A DNA stretch of 64,000 nucleotides from Gammaproteobacteria bacterium (GCA_018222985.1 JAAEZG010000008.1:1-64000); one strand, 5' to 3'; positions 49,062 through 58,148 are shown, counted from the first letter of the stretch. Translations and numbers: made by a program. Notes: generated from the letters alone by a model not told the origin.

Positions 49062-49897
49062 AACGGCAACCTCGACACTGGAATATCGTCAATTTCTACG
49101 CCCGCGCCTAAACGCAGTCGCGCCGATAACCGAGAGGTCGCCGCTTGCAATGACTCAACCAATGGTTCGGCACATTGTAGCTGCAGGGTAAGTCGCTTTT
49201 GTGACAACCGCATTTGCGCCCGAATTTCACCAACATTAGGCAAGGTTAATTTTAACTCACTGTTCCAAGCCGGCGGCTCAGGCTCTTCGCCTTGCTTACG
49301 CCGTTGCTCATCTCGCCAACGCTGCACTAGCGGGTTGACGTCTGGTTGCACAAGCCACTGCAAATGGGCATTAGGCCACAATTCTGTATCGACACGAATC
49401 ATACCCGAATTCAGAAGCTCAAGTTGCTGCCCCAAAATTTGCTGTATTTGTGGTGAGTTGGCACGAAATTGCCCTAGGTTATGCGGCTGCTGGCGTACCT
49501 GCATAAATGGGACTTTCTCTGCCGCCCAACGCGCCAATAACGCCTCGTAAAATAATCCGGAGTCTTTCACAATGGTCTGCAATCGGCCCATTAGCGTTAA
49601 CGCATCAAGCTGTGTCGTTGCAGGAAATAACGGCGCATTGGGTTTTATGTGCCCGCCCATTTGTTGGGTGCCTGGCTGAGTGCCTTGTGAAAACTGTGCC
49701 GGAAGCTGTTGCTGAAATGACTGAATTAACTGCACCAAACGTGCTATTTGTTGGCCGGCTTGGCTAAATTCGGTGGTACTAGCTGTGGCTTGTATGGGGG
49801 CCACAGGTAGGGTGTGGCGAGGAAGAAGGTCCACCGTTGAGCGTTGCTTCGCAACTTGGTGGACCAAAGTGTCCAATAATGGCGTTATGCTGCTCAA
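49058..49897 (-). CDS. FliK-like hook-length control domain protein
   Basis: The 279-residue protein ends in a FliK C-terminal-like domain (ELKLTLPNVGEIRAQMRLSQKRLTLQL, the fold that contacts FlhB), but lacks the long Gln/Thr-rich N-terminus of ordinary FliK ruler proteins. The N-terminal half is Gln-rich and unstructured in part. It overlaps fliT and flhX by 4 bp each. The pairing with flhX suggests a switch or auxiliary regulator of export, inferred only. Confidence 0.7.
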   Translation of the reverse strand: MSSITPLLDTLVHQVAKQRSTVDLLPRHTLPVAPIQATASTTEFSQAGQQIARLVQLIQSFQQQLPAQFSQGTQPGTQQMGGHIKPNAPLFPATTQLDALTLMGRLQTIVKDSGLFYEALLARWAAEKVPFMQVRQQPHNLGQFRANSPQIQQILGQQLELLNSGMIRVDTELWPNAHLQWLVQPDVNPLVQRWRDEQRRKQGEEPEPPAWNSELKLTLPNVGEIRAQMRLSQKRLTLQLQCAEPLVESLQAATSRLSARLRLGAGVEIDDIPVSRLPL

Positions 49898-50196
49898 TTG
49901 CGATAGCTGTGCTCAAGCTTTTGCTTTTTCTGCATGCTGAGCAACGTCTGCTCCAACATGGTGCGACGCGCGACTAAGCGTTCCCGAATCTCACGGTCTT
50001 GATCCATGATGGTGCTCAAAAGTTGTAATTTGCTAAGCTGTTGGTCCTCTGACAGCTCAACTCTGGCTTCGGCGTGGCTCAACCGCTCCACCTCACGAAC
50101 GTACTCAACTTCCGTTTCGATCAAGGCTTCCCAGTCTTCGTTGCGCACACTGGCGAGCATTTTGTTCGAATGCTCCAGTAGCGTCTGATACGACAT
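49894..50196 (-). CDS. fliT: Flagellar export chaperone FliT
   Basis: A short helical protein in the fliD-fliS-fliT position; the start SYQTLLEHSNKMLASVRNEDWEALIETEVEYV aligns with the FliT pattern (bundle contacting FliD and, in enterics, FlhDC). I chose the ATG at 50196, which has GGAGGT just upstream, giving 100 residues; a frame start at 50253 adds 19. In enterics FliT inhibits FlhDC, so both partners are in this window. Confidence 0.8.
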   Translation of the reverse strand: MSYQTLLEHSNKMLASVRNEDWEALIETEVEYVREVERLSHAEARVELSEDQQLSKLQLLSTIMDQDREIRERLVARRTMLEQTLLSMQKKQKLEHSYRN

Positions 50197-50258
50197 AATG
50201 ACCTCCGTCGGCGACATTAAATAGTCACGTTTTAATTGCGGTTGCGCGGCCACGTGCC

Positions 50259-50657
50259 TTACGCCCCTTCAACCTGTGGTTGAATTTCTTTCCAAGCAGA
50301 GCCAATTTGCTCTAACAACTCTGCCGCTTCGTCTAATTTTGCCACGTCGTTTTTAAGGTTAGCCTGCAACAACAGTTCAGCCACATAGCTGTATAGCTGC
50401 TCTAAACGCTCGGCTAACTCGCCGCCTTTTTCTTTATCTAACGCCGCAGCTAAACCTAAGTTCACAATGTCGAGCGCTTTTGTAATCGACTCAGCTTTGG
50501 CTGACACGTTGTTCTGCTGCATATGTAGTTTGGCGGCTTTAATTGCTTTTAAAGCACCTTCAAACAACATATTGATCAACTTGTGCGGACTGGCTGAAAG
50601 CACATGGCTTTCTACGTCAACTCGTCCATACGCTGCTGCGCCTCGCATACCGTACAT
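50259..50657 (-). CDS. fliS: Flagellin export chaperone FliS
   Basis: FliS binds the C-terminal disordered part of flagellin and prevents premature polymerisation. The pattern AYGRVDVESHVLSASPHKLINMLFEGALKAIKAAK and LGLAAALDKEKGGELAERLEQLYSYV matches the four-helix family. Length 132 (E. coli 136). It lies 16 bp after fliD and is followed by fliT. Confidence 0.94.
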   Translation of the reverse strand: MYGMRGAAAYGRVDVESHVLSASPHKLINMLFEGALKAIKAAKLHMQQNNVSAKAESITKALDIVNLGLAAALDKEKGGELAERLEQLYSYVAELLLQANLKNDVAKLDEAAELLEQIGSAWKEIQPQVEGA

Positions 50658-50673
50658 TGTTATATTCTCCTAG

Positions 50674-52038
50674 TTACTTCTTCTGACCCAGTTGTGCACT
50701 TAAGGCATCAAACTGTTGGGTCAAATAACTGCTGGTTGAGTTCATGTTCGCGATCATGCTGTCTAAGCGTGCAAATTGCGTTCTGTAGCGCTCAACCGTA
50801 CGCGCAATACTTACTTCTTCACGTGCGTAGCGCTCTTCTAAGCGCGTAATCGCACTCTTCATACCCTCGGTACCAGTGATAATTGGCCCGTTGTCGTCTA
50901 ACAATTCATCAACTGTTTTGTTCGAAAGTGCCGAAAACCCTTCAACACCGTTCGCTTCGTCGCCAGCAAAAAACTGTTGTAGCTGACCAAGCTGTTCCGA
51001 GGTAATGGTTTGTAACTTCTCTTTATCTACTTCAAGCGTGCCATTGAGCTGACGCGTAATGCCAAGCTCAGACAAGGTGTTTAAATCACCGCCTTGAACA
51101 GCCTCAGAAAAAATTCCGCGTAAACGCGTTTCAACCGTACGCAAGCCGCTGTCACCCAATAGCCGACCAGCGGTCTGAGTTTCTGGGTTGTACTTACTTA
51201 AATCTTTAATCGTGTTTTGCAAACTGTTGTAAGCACTAACGAAGGTTTCCACTGATTTCATAATGGCTTCTTCGTCGCGCGTAACTTTAACGGTTGCCGT
51301 TGCGCCTTGTTCTTCAAGGTTTAGCGTTAGCCCTTGAATAGCATCGGCAACTTGATTGCTTTGGCTGCTGACATTAATGCCGTTAACCGTAATTGACGCA
51401 TTCTGTGCGTTCTGCACCGAACCGGCATCTACAGCAAGTTCAGTACCAAACCCGGTGAATGCCAACGTATCAACCGCCGCGTCAGTACCGGTTTTCGAAG
51501 ACGTTAAGGCCAAACGATATGGGTTAGTCGGGTCGCCGTCGTTCACTATAGATGCGGTTACGTCGCCTTGCTGCGCGTTAATCGCGTCGCGAATATCTTC
51601 AAGCGAGCTTGCTCCTGCATCAATATCAACTGTGTGGCTAGTGCCGTCACCCAGCGTAAAGCTAACCGAGCCTGCTCCTAAGTCGCGAGCTTTGTCGTCA
51701 ATGCCTACTGTAGCGCTGCTGTATGCCTTCGCGAGCGCATTCACAGTCACCGAGTAACTACCCGGTACAGCTGTAGACGATGCCGCAGCGGTAATGCCTT
51801 CGCCGGCCACTGTGCTCGACACGGCCTGGAATGTCTCAGGTTTGCCCAAAGCAGACAGCGAGGTTTGTAACGCCGAAAGCGAACCCTCGAGTTTACCGTA
51901 AGCTGAAATACGCGCCTGATACGAAGCCCGTTGTTCAACCAACGGCTGCAGTCGCTGACGCTCAGCCGATTCAAGCTGAGTCAGTAAGCCGTTCAGGTCT
52001 AAGCCCGAACCGATACCTAATGCTGCAATGGATGCCAT
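50674..52038 (-). CDS. fliD: Flagellar filament cap protein FliD
   Basis: FliD (HAP2) caps the filament and helps flagellin assemble. The N-terminal block LGIGSGLDLNGLLTQLESAERQRLQPL and the C-terminal helices (ARFLDSMIANMNSTSSYLTQQFDALS-like end) match the family, with an Ala/Thr/Ser-rich variable middle. Length 454 (E. coli 468). A good sigma-28 promoter lies 93 bp upstream. It heads fliDST-fliK-like-flhX. Confidence 0.95.
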   Translation of the reverse strand: MASIAALGIGSGLDLNGLLTQLESAERQRLQPLVEQRASYQARISAYGKLEGSLSALQTSLSALGKPETFQAVSSTVAGEGITAAASSTAVPGSYSVTVNALAKAYSSATVGIDDKARDLGAGSVSFTLGDGTSHTVDIDAGASSLEDIRDAINAQQGDVTASIVNDGDPTNPYRLALTSSKTGTDAAVDTLAFTGFGTELAVDAGSVQNAQNASITVNGINVSSQSNQVADAIQGLTLNLEEQGATATVKVTRDEEAIMKSVETFVSAYNSLQNTIKDLSKYNPETQTAGRLLGDSGLRTVETRLRGIFSEAVQGGDLNTLSELGITRQLNGTLEVDKEKLQTITSEQLGQLQQFFAGDEANGVEGFSALSNKTVDELLDDNGPIITGTEGMKSAITRLEERYAREEVSIARTVERYRTQFARLDSMIANMNSTSSYLTQQFDALSAQLGQKK

Positions 52039-52130
52039 GGTGTTAACCCCTATTTCTATAGCAATCAGTTTGCATGAATAAATTCAATTCAAAACCGATA
52101 AAAAGCGACGCAAAACACGCCTATTCTCAT

Positions 52131-52157
52131 TTATCGGCCATTATTTATTCAACTTTA
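52131..52157 (-). promoter_or_regulatory. Sigma-28 (FliA) promoter of fliD
   Basis: On the minus strand the sequence reads TAAA, 15 bp, GCCGATAA, an exact match to the FliA consensus. It lies about 93 bp upstream of the fliD ATG. Confidence 0.85.
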
Positions 52158-52203
52158 GTATTTTTAATTTAACTCGTTTTGATACGCCTGTCGGCGCGAA
52201 AGA

Positions 52204-53910
52204 TCAACTTTCCGGAACCAACACATCACGAATACGGCCAAGCTCAGCTAGCCCAGCGCCTTCAATGGGGGGACCCAGCTTGTCATCGGGCGCCAGTTTG
52301 TGCGGGGAAATTCGAATACGGTTCACGCGCTTCTTCGCGTCTAGGCCAACCACCCAACCAAACTGGCCTTTTTCAAAGCGCAGCAACGAGCCAATTGGTA
52401 GTGGACCAAAATGCGCGATGTAACGTTTTACCCAAGCTTCATCGAATTGGTCTGTGCGGGATTGCATAGATTTCGCTGCGGCAATAGTACTCATTGCCGG
52501 TCGGTCTGGGCGGTTACGTTGAATTGCATCAATCGCATCCACCACTGCTGCTGCCCGGGCTAACTGCCCTAGTTGCTTGTCTTTGAGGCCATTCGGATAG
52601 CCCGAGCCATCAAGCCGTTCATTAATTTGCGCGATCACATTGTCGCGTACCACCGGTGCCAGCCATTTTACGTTTTCCATTTTTTCTAAAATAGCTTCAA
52701 CGTGGCTCTGCATTTCTTCGTAAATGTCTGTGCTTAGCGTGGTGGCGCGCCAAATTTCTGGCGCCAATGTACCTTTACCTAGGTCATGCACCATGGCCGC
52801 CGCGACTACAGCTTTGCGCAGGTCACGCGGCATTTTCGCCGCATTCAGCAAATCAGCTAAACGCACCGCAACCGCTAGGCCGTGCTTTACCCAACGCGAC
52901 TCACGATGAATACAATGCACCGAAAACAAGGCTTCTTGCCGATCATCTTCTAGCATGTCAAGAATACGGTCAGCATGCAGCGACAGCTGTGACGAATTTA
53001 CTTGCTGCCCCTGCTTCATCACCACCATTTGGCTATCAAGGTAACCGGCAATACGTGCCATTTTTCGCGCCATTGGCGTGGCATACGTATGGCCATGGCG
53101 ACGACTGAGTTTCTTGTCGTTTTCATCGCGTACGCGGAATAACTCCGACTCGCTACGACTATCGCCATTGCCAGCACTGCGCGACGCTTCGCGTTCTATT
53201 TCGCGCACATAGCCCCAAATTTCGCGCTCTTGCGGCTTGCTGACATCTTCAAATTCAAACCCAACCGCAAGCACTTGGCGATCATTGTCGGTTTTCAAAT
53301 GCCGAACCTTAGCCTTCACCTCAAACGAGGTACCGTTGGGGAAATACAATTCAATTTCGGTGGCAATATCTGGCAACACGCGTGACACGCCGTCTTGCAT
53401 AAAGAATTCAGCCAAACAGCCGGTTGCTGACAGATCTTTTAAGTCGCCCTGCAGTTCTACTAATTCTTCTTTGTCATTATCTTTGCTACGTACGTGCACA
53501 CCCACGTTCATGCCAATGCGTAAACTGGCGCGGAAACTTGCGCGGCGTTGCTTCACATGAATTTCCGTTGGCCAATCGGCATACGCTAACAAACGGCTTT
53601 CTACAGTGGTGAACTCACGAATAGACATGGGGTTGGTGCGCACTAAGCCACCAGGGGTAAAACCGGAAAGAATAAACTTACCACCGCGGCGCAGCGGCGG
53701 GGCCACATCACGAATCGCGGTCAGATCAAACAGCAGGTAATCTTCTTCTAATTGTTCCACAAGCACCACGGGGTGGTCTTTCTCGGCCGGCCCAAGCAGC
53801 GTCAATACCGCCACGCCTGGCTGACTTAATGCGTCATAATATGTCGCAAGTTCAACCACGCTATTTATTGGCGTAAATTCGTTTTCGGCTGTTTGAGTGG
53901 CCTCGCTCAC
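52204..53910 (-). CDS. PilZ c-di-GMP protein with degenerate HD-GYP domain
   Basis: The 568 residues begin with a YcgR-like N-terminal domain (about 12-115), then a PilZ domain with its c-di-GMP motifs R123-A-S-F-R127 and D159-L-S-A-T-G164. An HD-GYP-like domain fills the second half (about 340-500), with H375-D376 and K379, H403, and DGSGYP (434-439). The metal-site HH before Glu431 is I429-N430, so phosphodiesterase activity may be lost. It has its own exact sigma-28 promoter. A flagellar brake or c-di-GMP sensor is the likeliest role. Confidence 0.88.
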   Translation of the reverse strand: MSEATQTAENEFTPINSVVELATYYDALSQPGVAVLTLLGPAEKDHPVVLVEQLEEDYLLFDLTAIRDVAPPLRRGGKFILSGFTPGGLVRTNPMSIREFTTVESRLLAYADWPTEIHVKQRRASFRASLRIGMNVGVHVRSKDNDKEELVELQGDLKDLSATGCLAEFFMQDGVSRVLPDIATEIELYFPNGTSFEVKAKVRHLKTDNDRQVLAVGFEFEDVSKPQEREIWGYVREIEREASRSAGNGDSRSESELFRVRDENDKKLSRRHGHTYATPMARKMARIAGYLDSQMVVMKQGQQVNSSQLSLHADRILDMLEDDRQEALFSVHCIHRESRWVKHGLAVAVRLADLLNAAKMPRDLRKAVVAAAMVHDLGKGTLAPEIWRATTLSTDIYEEMQSHVEAILEKMENVKWLAPVVRDNVIAQINERLDGSGYPNGLKDKQLGQLARAAAVVDAIDAIQRNRPDRPAMSTIAAAKSMQSRTDQFDEAWVKRYIAHFGPLPIGSLLRFEKGQFGWVVGLDAKKRVNRIRISPHKLAPDDKLGPPIEGAGLAELGRIRDVLVPES

Positions 53911-53946
53911 GCGATGCTCCTTTCCTTAGTTATGTTCTGGTTCCAT

Positions 53947-53973
53947 TTATCGGCACTTCTACGAGTGCCTTTA
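53947..53973 (-). promoter_or_regulatory. Sigma-28 promoter of the PilZ/HD-GYP gene
   Basis: On the minus strand TAAA is followed after 15 bp by GCCGATAA, both exact. It lies 37 bp upstream of the PilZ/HD-GYP ATG and 77 bp from the promoter of the first flagellin gene on the other strand. Confidence 0.8.
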
Positions 53974-54057
53974 ACGTGCATGCCCTTAATATAGCAGCCA
54001 TACGCCAATGTTTAAGCAAAAATTAGCCTGCTGTAAAAAAGAATTTCAAAAAAACAT

Positions 54058-54085
54058 TAAAGCTTTCGGTTGGTTGACCCGATAA
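54058..54085 (+). promoter_or_regulatory. Sigma-28 promoter of flagellin gene 1
   Basis: TAAA (54058-54061) and CCCGATAA (54078-54085) are 16 bp apart, one base wider and one base off the consensus. It lies 57 bp upstream of the ATG. The leader ends with a TTTTGGAAACAGAAGGAA ribosome region (54117-54134) shared with flagellin gene 3. Confidence 0.65.
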
Positions 54086-54141
54086 CTGAATGTGACGGCC
54101 GGTAAACGCCAGCCTATTTTGGAAACAGAAGGAATAAGACT

Positions 54142-55335
54142 ATGTCAGTTATCAATACAAACATCACTTCGATGATTGGTCAGCAAAACCTTCAGAAGTC
54201 GCAATCAGCATTAGCAACTTCTATGGAGCGTTTGTCTTCAGGCCTGCGTATCAACAGCGCTAAAGACGACGCAGCCGGCCAAGCCATTGCAAACCGTATG
54301 TCTTCACAAATCACTGGTTTAGGCCAAGCACAGCGTAACGCCAACGACGGTATCTCTGTCGCGCAAACCGCTGAAGGCGCTTTGAACCAAGTGAACGACA
54401 ACTTACAACGTATCCGTGAATTGAGCGTTCAGGCGCAAAACGGTACGAACTCACAAGACGACTTACAGTCAATCCAAGCTGAAATTAACCAGCGTTTGGG
54501 CGAAATCGACCGTATCTCTGAGCAAACCGACTTCAACGGCGTGAAAGTTTTGGCTAATGACCAAAAACTGAACATCCAAGTTGGCGCGAACGACGGTGAA
54601 GCCATTGAAATTGATTTGCAGAAAATCAACTCTTCAACTTTGAACTTGGGTTCATTTAACGTATCAGGCCCAGCTGGTGTTCCTACTGCAGCAGGCGCTG
54701 CTGATTACCAAGCTGCATATGGCGAAACTACTGCTGTTACTGCATCTTCGGTAAATGACTTTTCAGCTGATTTAGCGACTCGTTTAGGTGTTGCTGGAAC
54801 TTCTGTTGCGGTTACCACAGGTAATGCTACAGTTGATGATAACGGTAACTTCTTCGCCGAAGTAACCATTACTGCAGCAGATGCGACCGAAGCTGCAGCT
54901 CTTCAAGAGTTTGGCTATAAAGACGCTGAATCTGGCGTTGCGTTTAAAGCGTATGTTGCTCTTGAGCCTGCCGAAGCTGACACAACAACTACAGCCGGTA
55001 CTGCCGCGTTTACTGTTGATGTAGCCGCTCTTGAAGACTCAGAAGTTTTACGTGCTTCAACAGCTGATCCTCTGTCAACTTTAGACAGCGCATTATCAAC
55101 TGTTGACACTTTACGTTCTGACCTCGGTGCTATCCAAAACCGTTTCGAATCTGCAATTACTAACTTGCAAACTAACGAAACTAACTTGGCTGCAGCGCGT
55201 TCACGTATCGAAGACGCTGACTATGCGGTAGAAGTTGCGAACATGACTCGTTCACAAATTCTTCAGCAGGCTGGTACTTCGGTTCTTGCGCAAGCGAACC
55301 AGGTTCCACAAGGCGTATTGTCACTGTTGGGTTAA
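54142..55335 (+). CDS. fliC: Flagellin, copy 1
   Basis: Flagellin is the filament subunit, secreted by the flagellar export system. The conserved D0/D1 N-terminus (SVINTNITSMIGQQNLQKSQ) and C-terminus (VEVANMTRSQILQQAGTSVL to QGVLSLLG) flank an acidic, Ala/Thr-rich variable middle at about residues 180-310. Length 397. The 5' coding half resembles copy 3 closely, and both share the untranslated leader. It has its own sigma-28 promoter and terminator. Confidence 0.97.
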   Translation: MSVINTNITSMIGQQNLQKSQSALATSMERLSSGLRINSAKDDAAGQAIANRMSSQITGLGQAQRNANDGISVAQTAEGALNQVNDNLQRIRELSVQAQNGTNSQDDLQSIQAEINQRLGEIDRISEQTDFNGVKVLANDQKLNIQVGANDGEAIEIDLQKINSSTLNLGSFNVSGPAGVPTAAGAADYQAAYGETTAVTASSVNDFSADLATRLGVAGTSVAVTTGNATVDDNGNFFAEVTITAADATEAAALQEFGYKDAESGVAFKAYVALEPAEADTTTTAGTAAFTVDVAALEDSEVLRASTADPLSTLDSALSTVDTLRSDLGAIQNRFESAITNLQTNETNLAAARSRIEDADYAVEVANMTRSQILQQAGTSVLAQANQVPQGVLSLLG

Positions 55336-55367
55336 TACCGGCAGGGCTAATCCCCTTAGTAATGATG

Positions 55368-55392
55368 AAAGGCACCTTCGGGTGCCTTTTTT
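55368..55392 (+). terminator. Terminator of flagellin gene 1
   Basis: AAAGGCACC-ttcg-GGTGCCTTTTTT is a tight tetraloop hairpin followed by T residues. The same hairpin follows each of the three flagellin genes. Confidence 0.93.
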
Positions 55393-55415
55393 ATTCAATA
55401 AGTGCATTTACATTC

Positions 55416-55442
55416 TAAAGAAATATTACTTACTGCCGATAA
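55416..55442 (+). promoter_or_regulatory. Sigma-28 promoter of flagellin gene 2
   Basis: TAAA (55416-55419), 15 bp, GCCGATAA (55435-55442): an exact FliA consensus match, 75 bp upstream of the ATG. The leader differs from those of copies 1 and 3. Confidence 0.88.
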
Positions 55443-55517
55443 TTTCAGCATAGTCACAAATTTCACTGCGCGGTTTCTATGAGGTTCTGCTGACTCTTAT
55501 AACTTGGAGAGCGTATT

Positions 55518-56711
55518 ATGTCAGTTATCAATACCAATATTACCTCCATGATTGGCCAGCAAAACCTGCAAAAATCGCAGTCTTCGTTGGCAACATCTAT
55601 GGAACGCCTTTCATCTGGGCTGCGTATAAATAGCGCAAAAGATGATGCTGCCGGCCAAGCGATTGCAAACCGCATGACCTCACAAATTACCGGCTTAAGC
55701 CAAGCGCAACGCAATGCCAACGATGGTATTTCTCTCGCGCAAACTGCGGAAGGCGCTTTAAACCAGGTCAACGATAACCTACAACGAATTCGTGAGCTGA
55801 GCGTACAGTCGTTAAACGGCACCAACTCGAACGATGACCTCGCCTCTATTCAGGCTGAAATTACCCAGCGCCTGCAAGAAATCGATCGCATTTCTGAGCA
55901 GACCGACTTCAATGGCGTAAAGGTGCTCAAGCAAGATCAGCAGTTAAGTATTCAAGTAGGGGCGAATGACGGCGAGTCGATTGACATTAACCTACAGCAA
56001 ATAAACGCTCAAACACTTGGGCTTGCTGACTTAACCCTGATGGGCCCGCAATTTGGTGATGATGGTGTTGGCATGAATATTACCGATGCGCTAAAAGCCA
56101 AATTCGGTGATGACACGACACTCACTAGCACCAGTGTGTCTTCAACGCCAACCGGGGCTGAGTGGGCTAGCTTGCTTGACCTAGAAAACACGGTTGTCGT
56201 TAATACCATTACAGCTATTGCGGACGACAACGGCAATATTTATATAGAAGACAATATCACGGTAACCGGTGACGATATCACCAAGCTTGAGTCGATGGGC
56301 TACACCGACGAGGGTGGCGGTAATTTTAAAGTGTACACGCCTGCAAACTTTGACCGCACCACAACATTTGGCACCACCTTAACGTTTGAATGGGAAGTGA
56401 GCGACTATACCAGCGCAGATGTAACTCCGGCGGCAAGCGCTAATCGGTTGAGTCAGATCGACGAAGCGCTCGCAAATGTGGACACCTTACGCTCTGATCT
56501 CGGTGCTATTCAAAACCGTTTCGAGTCTGCAATCACTAACTTGCAAACTAACGAAACTAACTTGGCAGCAGCGCGTTCACGTATCGAAGACGCTGACTAC
56601 GCGGTAGAAGTTGCGAACATGACTCGTTCACAAATTCTTCAGCAGGCTGGCACTTCGGTTCTTGCGCAAGCAAACCAGGTTCCACAAGGCGTATTGTCAC
56701 TGTTGGGTTAA
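55518..56711 (+). CDS. fliC: Flagellin, copy 2, mosaic gene
   Basis: A second flagellin of 397 residues with the same D0/D1 ends and a different middle (about 175-310). Its 5' coding DNA differs from copies 1 and 3 at many synonymous sites, yet its last 201 bases (56511-56711) are identical to the last 201 of copy 3. That pattern points to gene conversion of the 3' end. D0/D1 substitutions include SSLATS for SALATS and RMTSQITGLSQ for RMSSQITGLGQ. Confidence 0.96.
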   Translation: MSVINTNITSMIGQQNLQKSQSSLATSMERLSSGLRINSAKDDAAGQAIANRMTSQITGLSQAQRNANDGISLAQTAEGALNQVNDNLQRIRELSVQSLNGTNSNDDLASIQAEITQRLQEIDRISEQTDFNGVKVLKQDQQLSIQVGANDGESIDINLQQINAQTLGLADLTLMGPQFGDDGVGMNITDALKAKFGDDTTLTSTSVSSTPTGAEWASLLDLENTVVVNTITAIADDNGNIYIEDNITVTGDDITKLESMGYTDEGGGNFKVYTPANFDRTTTFGTTLTFEWEVSDYTSADVTPAASANRLSQIDEALANVDTLRSDLGAIQNRFESAITNLQTNETNLAAARSRIEDADYAVEVANMTRSQILQQAGTSVLAQANQVPQGVLSLLG

Positions 56712-56727
56712 AATTCTTAAGCAGTTC

Positions 56728-56752
56728 AAAGGCACCTTCGGGTGCCTTTTTT
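56728..56752 (+). terminator. Terminator of flagellin gene 2
   Basis: The same GGCACC-ttcg-GGTGCC hairpin and T-run as after copies 1 and 3; the sequence between the stop codon and the hairpin is unrelated to theirs. Confidence 0.93.
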
Positions 56753-56772
56753 AATTTTCTGAAAAAATTTTC

Positions 56773-56799
56773 TAAAGTTCTAAAAAATACGTCCGATAA
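56773..56799 (+). promoter_or_regulatory. Sigma-28 promoter of flagellin gene 3
   Basis: TAAA (56773-56776), 15 bp, TCCGATAA (56792-56799), one base off the -10 consensus, 57 bp upstream of the ATG. The leader shares TTTTGGAAACAGAAGGAA (56832-56849) with copy 1. Confidence 0.82.
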
Positions 56800-56856
56800 C
56801 CATAGTAACGGCAGGCCAACGTAGGCAGCCATTTTGGAAACAGAAGGAAATTCGCT

Positions 56857-58062
56857 ATGTCAGTTATCAACACAAACATCACTTCGATGATTGGTCAGCA
56901 AAACCTACAGAAGTCACAGTCTGCATTGGCTACTTCTATGGAACGTCTGTCTTCAGGCCTGCGTATTAACAGCGCTAAAGACGATGCAGCCGGCCAAGCT
57001 ATCGCAAACCGTATGTCTTCACAAATCACTGGTTTAGGCCAAGCACAGCGTAACGCGAACGACGGTATCTCTGTCGCGCAAACCGCTGAAGGCGCTTTGA
57101 ACCAAGTCAACGACAACTTACAACGTATCCGTGAATTGAGCGTTCAGGCGCAAAACGGTACCAACTCACAAGACGACTTGAAATCAATCCAAGCTGAAAT
57201 TCAACAACGCTTGGGTGAAATCGATCGTATTTCTGAGCAAACCGACTTCAACGGTGTGAAAGTTTTGGCCAATGACCAAAAACTGAACATTCAAGTTGGT
57301 GCGAACGACGGCGAAGCCATTGAAATTGATTTGCAAAAAATCAACTCTAGCACCTTAGGCTTAGGTTCATTCACTGTAGCAGGCCCACAACTTGAAGACG
57401 GTGGCATTGCGATTGCTGATGCACTTAAAGCCGAGTTTGGTGATACTACAGCGTTAAGCACTACCACTGTAACTGCACAGCCCGCAAACACCGATTGGCA
57501 AGCACAATTTGGTTTAGCTGCTGCACCTGATACTACAACTACCCCAGCTGAAGTAATTGCAGACGACAACGGAAACTTCTTCCTTAAAACTACCATGGTT
57601 ACGTCTGCAGCCGATACCGCGACGATGCAAGCCCAAGGGTTTGAAGAAACAGCTGCCGGAAGCAATACGTTTGAAATCTATCTGGCTGTTGACCCACAAG
57701 CGGCGACTGCTGACACCACTAATGGTGATTTAGAGTTCTCTGTAAGCTTGGCAGATTACACCGACGCCGAAATAACTGGCGCAGCTTCAACAGATCCGTT
57801 AGCGTCACTTGACGAAGCGTTAGCACAAGTTGACACCTTACGTTCTGACCTCGGTGCTATCCAAAACCGTTTCGAGTCTGCAATCACTAACTTGCAAACT
57901 AACGAAACTAACTTGGCAGCAGCGCGTTCACGTATCGAAGACGCTGACTACGCGGTAGAAGTTGCGAACATGACTCGTTCACAAATTCTTCAGCAGGCTG
58001 GCACTTCGGTTCTTGCGCAAGCAAACCAGGTTCCACAAGGCGTATTGTCACTGTTGGGTTAA
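56857..58062 (+). CDS. fliC: Flagellin, copy 3
   Basis: A third flagellin, 401 residues, with D0/D1 ends nearly identical to copy 1 (KSIQAEIQQRL for QSIQAEINQRL) and its own variable middle (about 180-320). Its final 201 bases are identical to those of copy 2. It ends in the same terminator hairpin. Three tandem filament genes with separate sigma-28 promoters allow composite filaments. Confidence 0.97.
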   Translation: MSVINTNITSMIGQQNLQKSQSALATSMERLSSGLRINSAKDDAAGQAIANRMSSQITGLGQAQRNANDGISVAQTAEGALNQVNDNLQRIRELSVQAQNGTNSQDDLKSIQAEIQQRLGEIDRISEQTDFNGVKVLANDQKLNIQVGANDGEAIEIDLQKINSSTLGLGSFTVAGPQLEDGGIAIADALKAEFGDTTALSTTTVTAQPANTDWQAQFGLAAAPDTTTTPAEVIADDNGNFFLKTTMVTSAADTATMQAQGFEETAAGSNTFEIYLAVDPQAATADTTNGDLEFSVSLADYTDAEITGAASTDPLASLDEALAQVDTLRSDLGAIQNRFESAITNLQTNETNLAAARSRIEDADYAVEVANMTRSQILQQAGTSVLAQANQVPQGVLSLLG

Positions 58063-58094
58063 TACCGGCAGGGCTAATTCTCTTAGCATTGATG

Positions 58095-58119
58095 AAAGGC
58101 ACCTTCGGGTGCCTTTTTT
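58095..58119 (+). terminator. Terminator of flagellin gene 3
   Basis: The same GGCACC-ttcg-GGTGCC hairpin with a T-run; the sequence before it is close to that after copy 1. Confidence 0.93.
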
Positions 58120-58148
58120 ATTGGCTGATCATGTCTCGACAAATAAAT

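Noticed and set aside
48915..49550. A 211-codon plus-strand frame opposite fliK-like and flhX
   Set aside because: It is the complement of well-supported minus-strand genes, with Cys/Ser-rich shadow composition.
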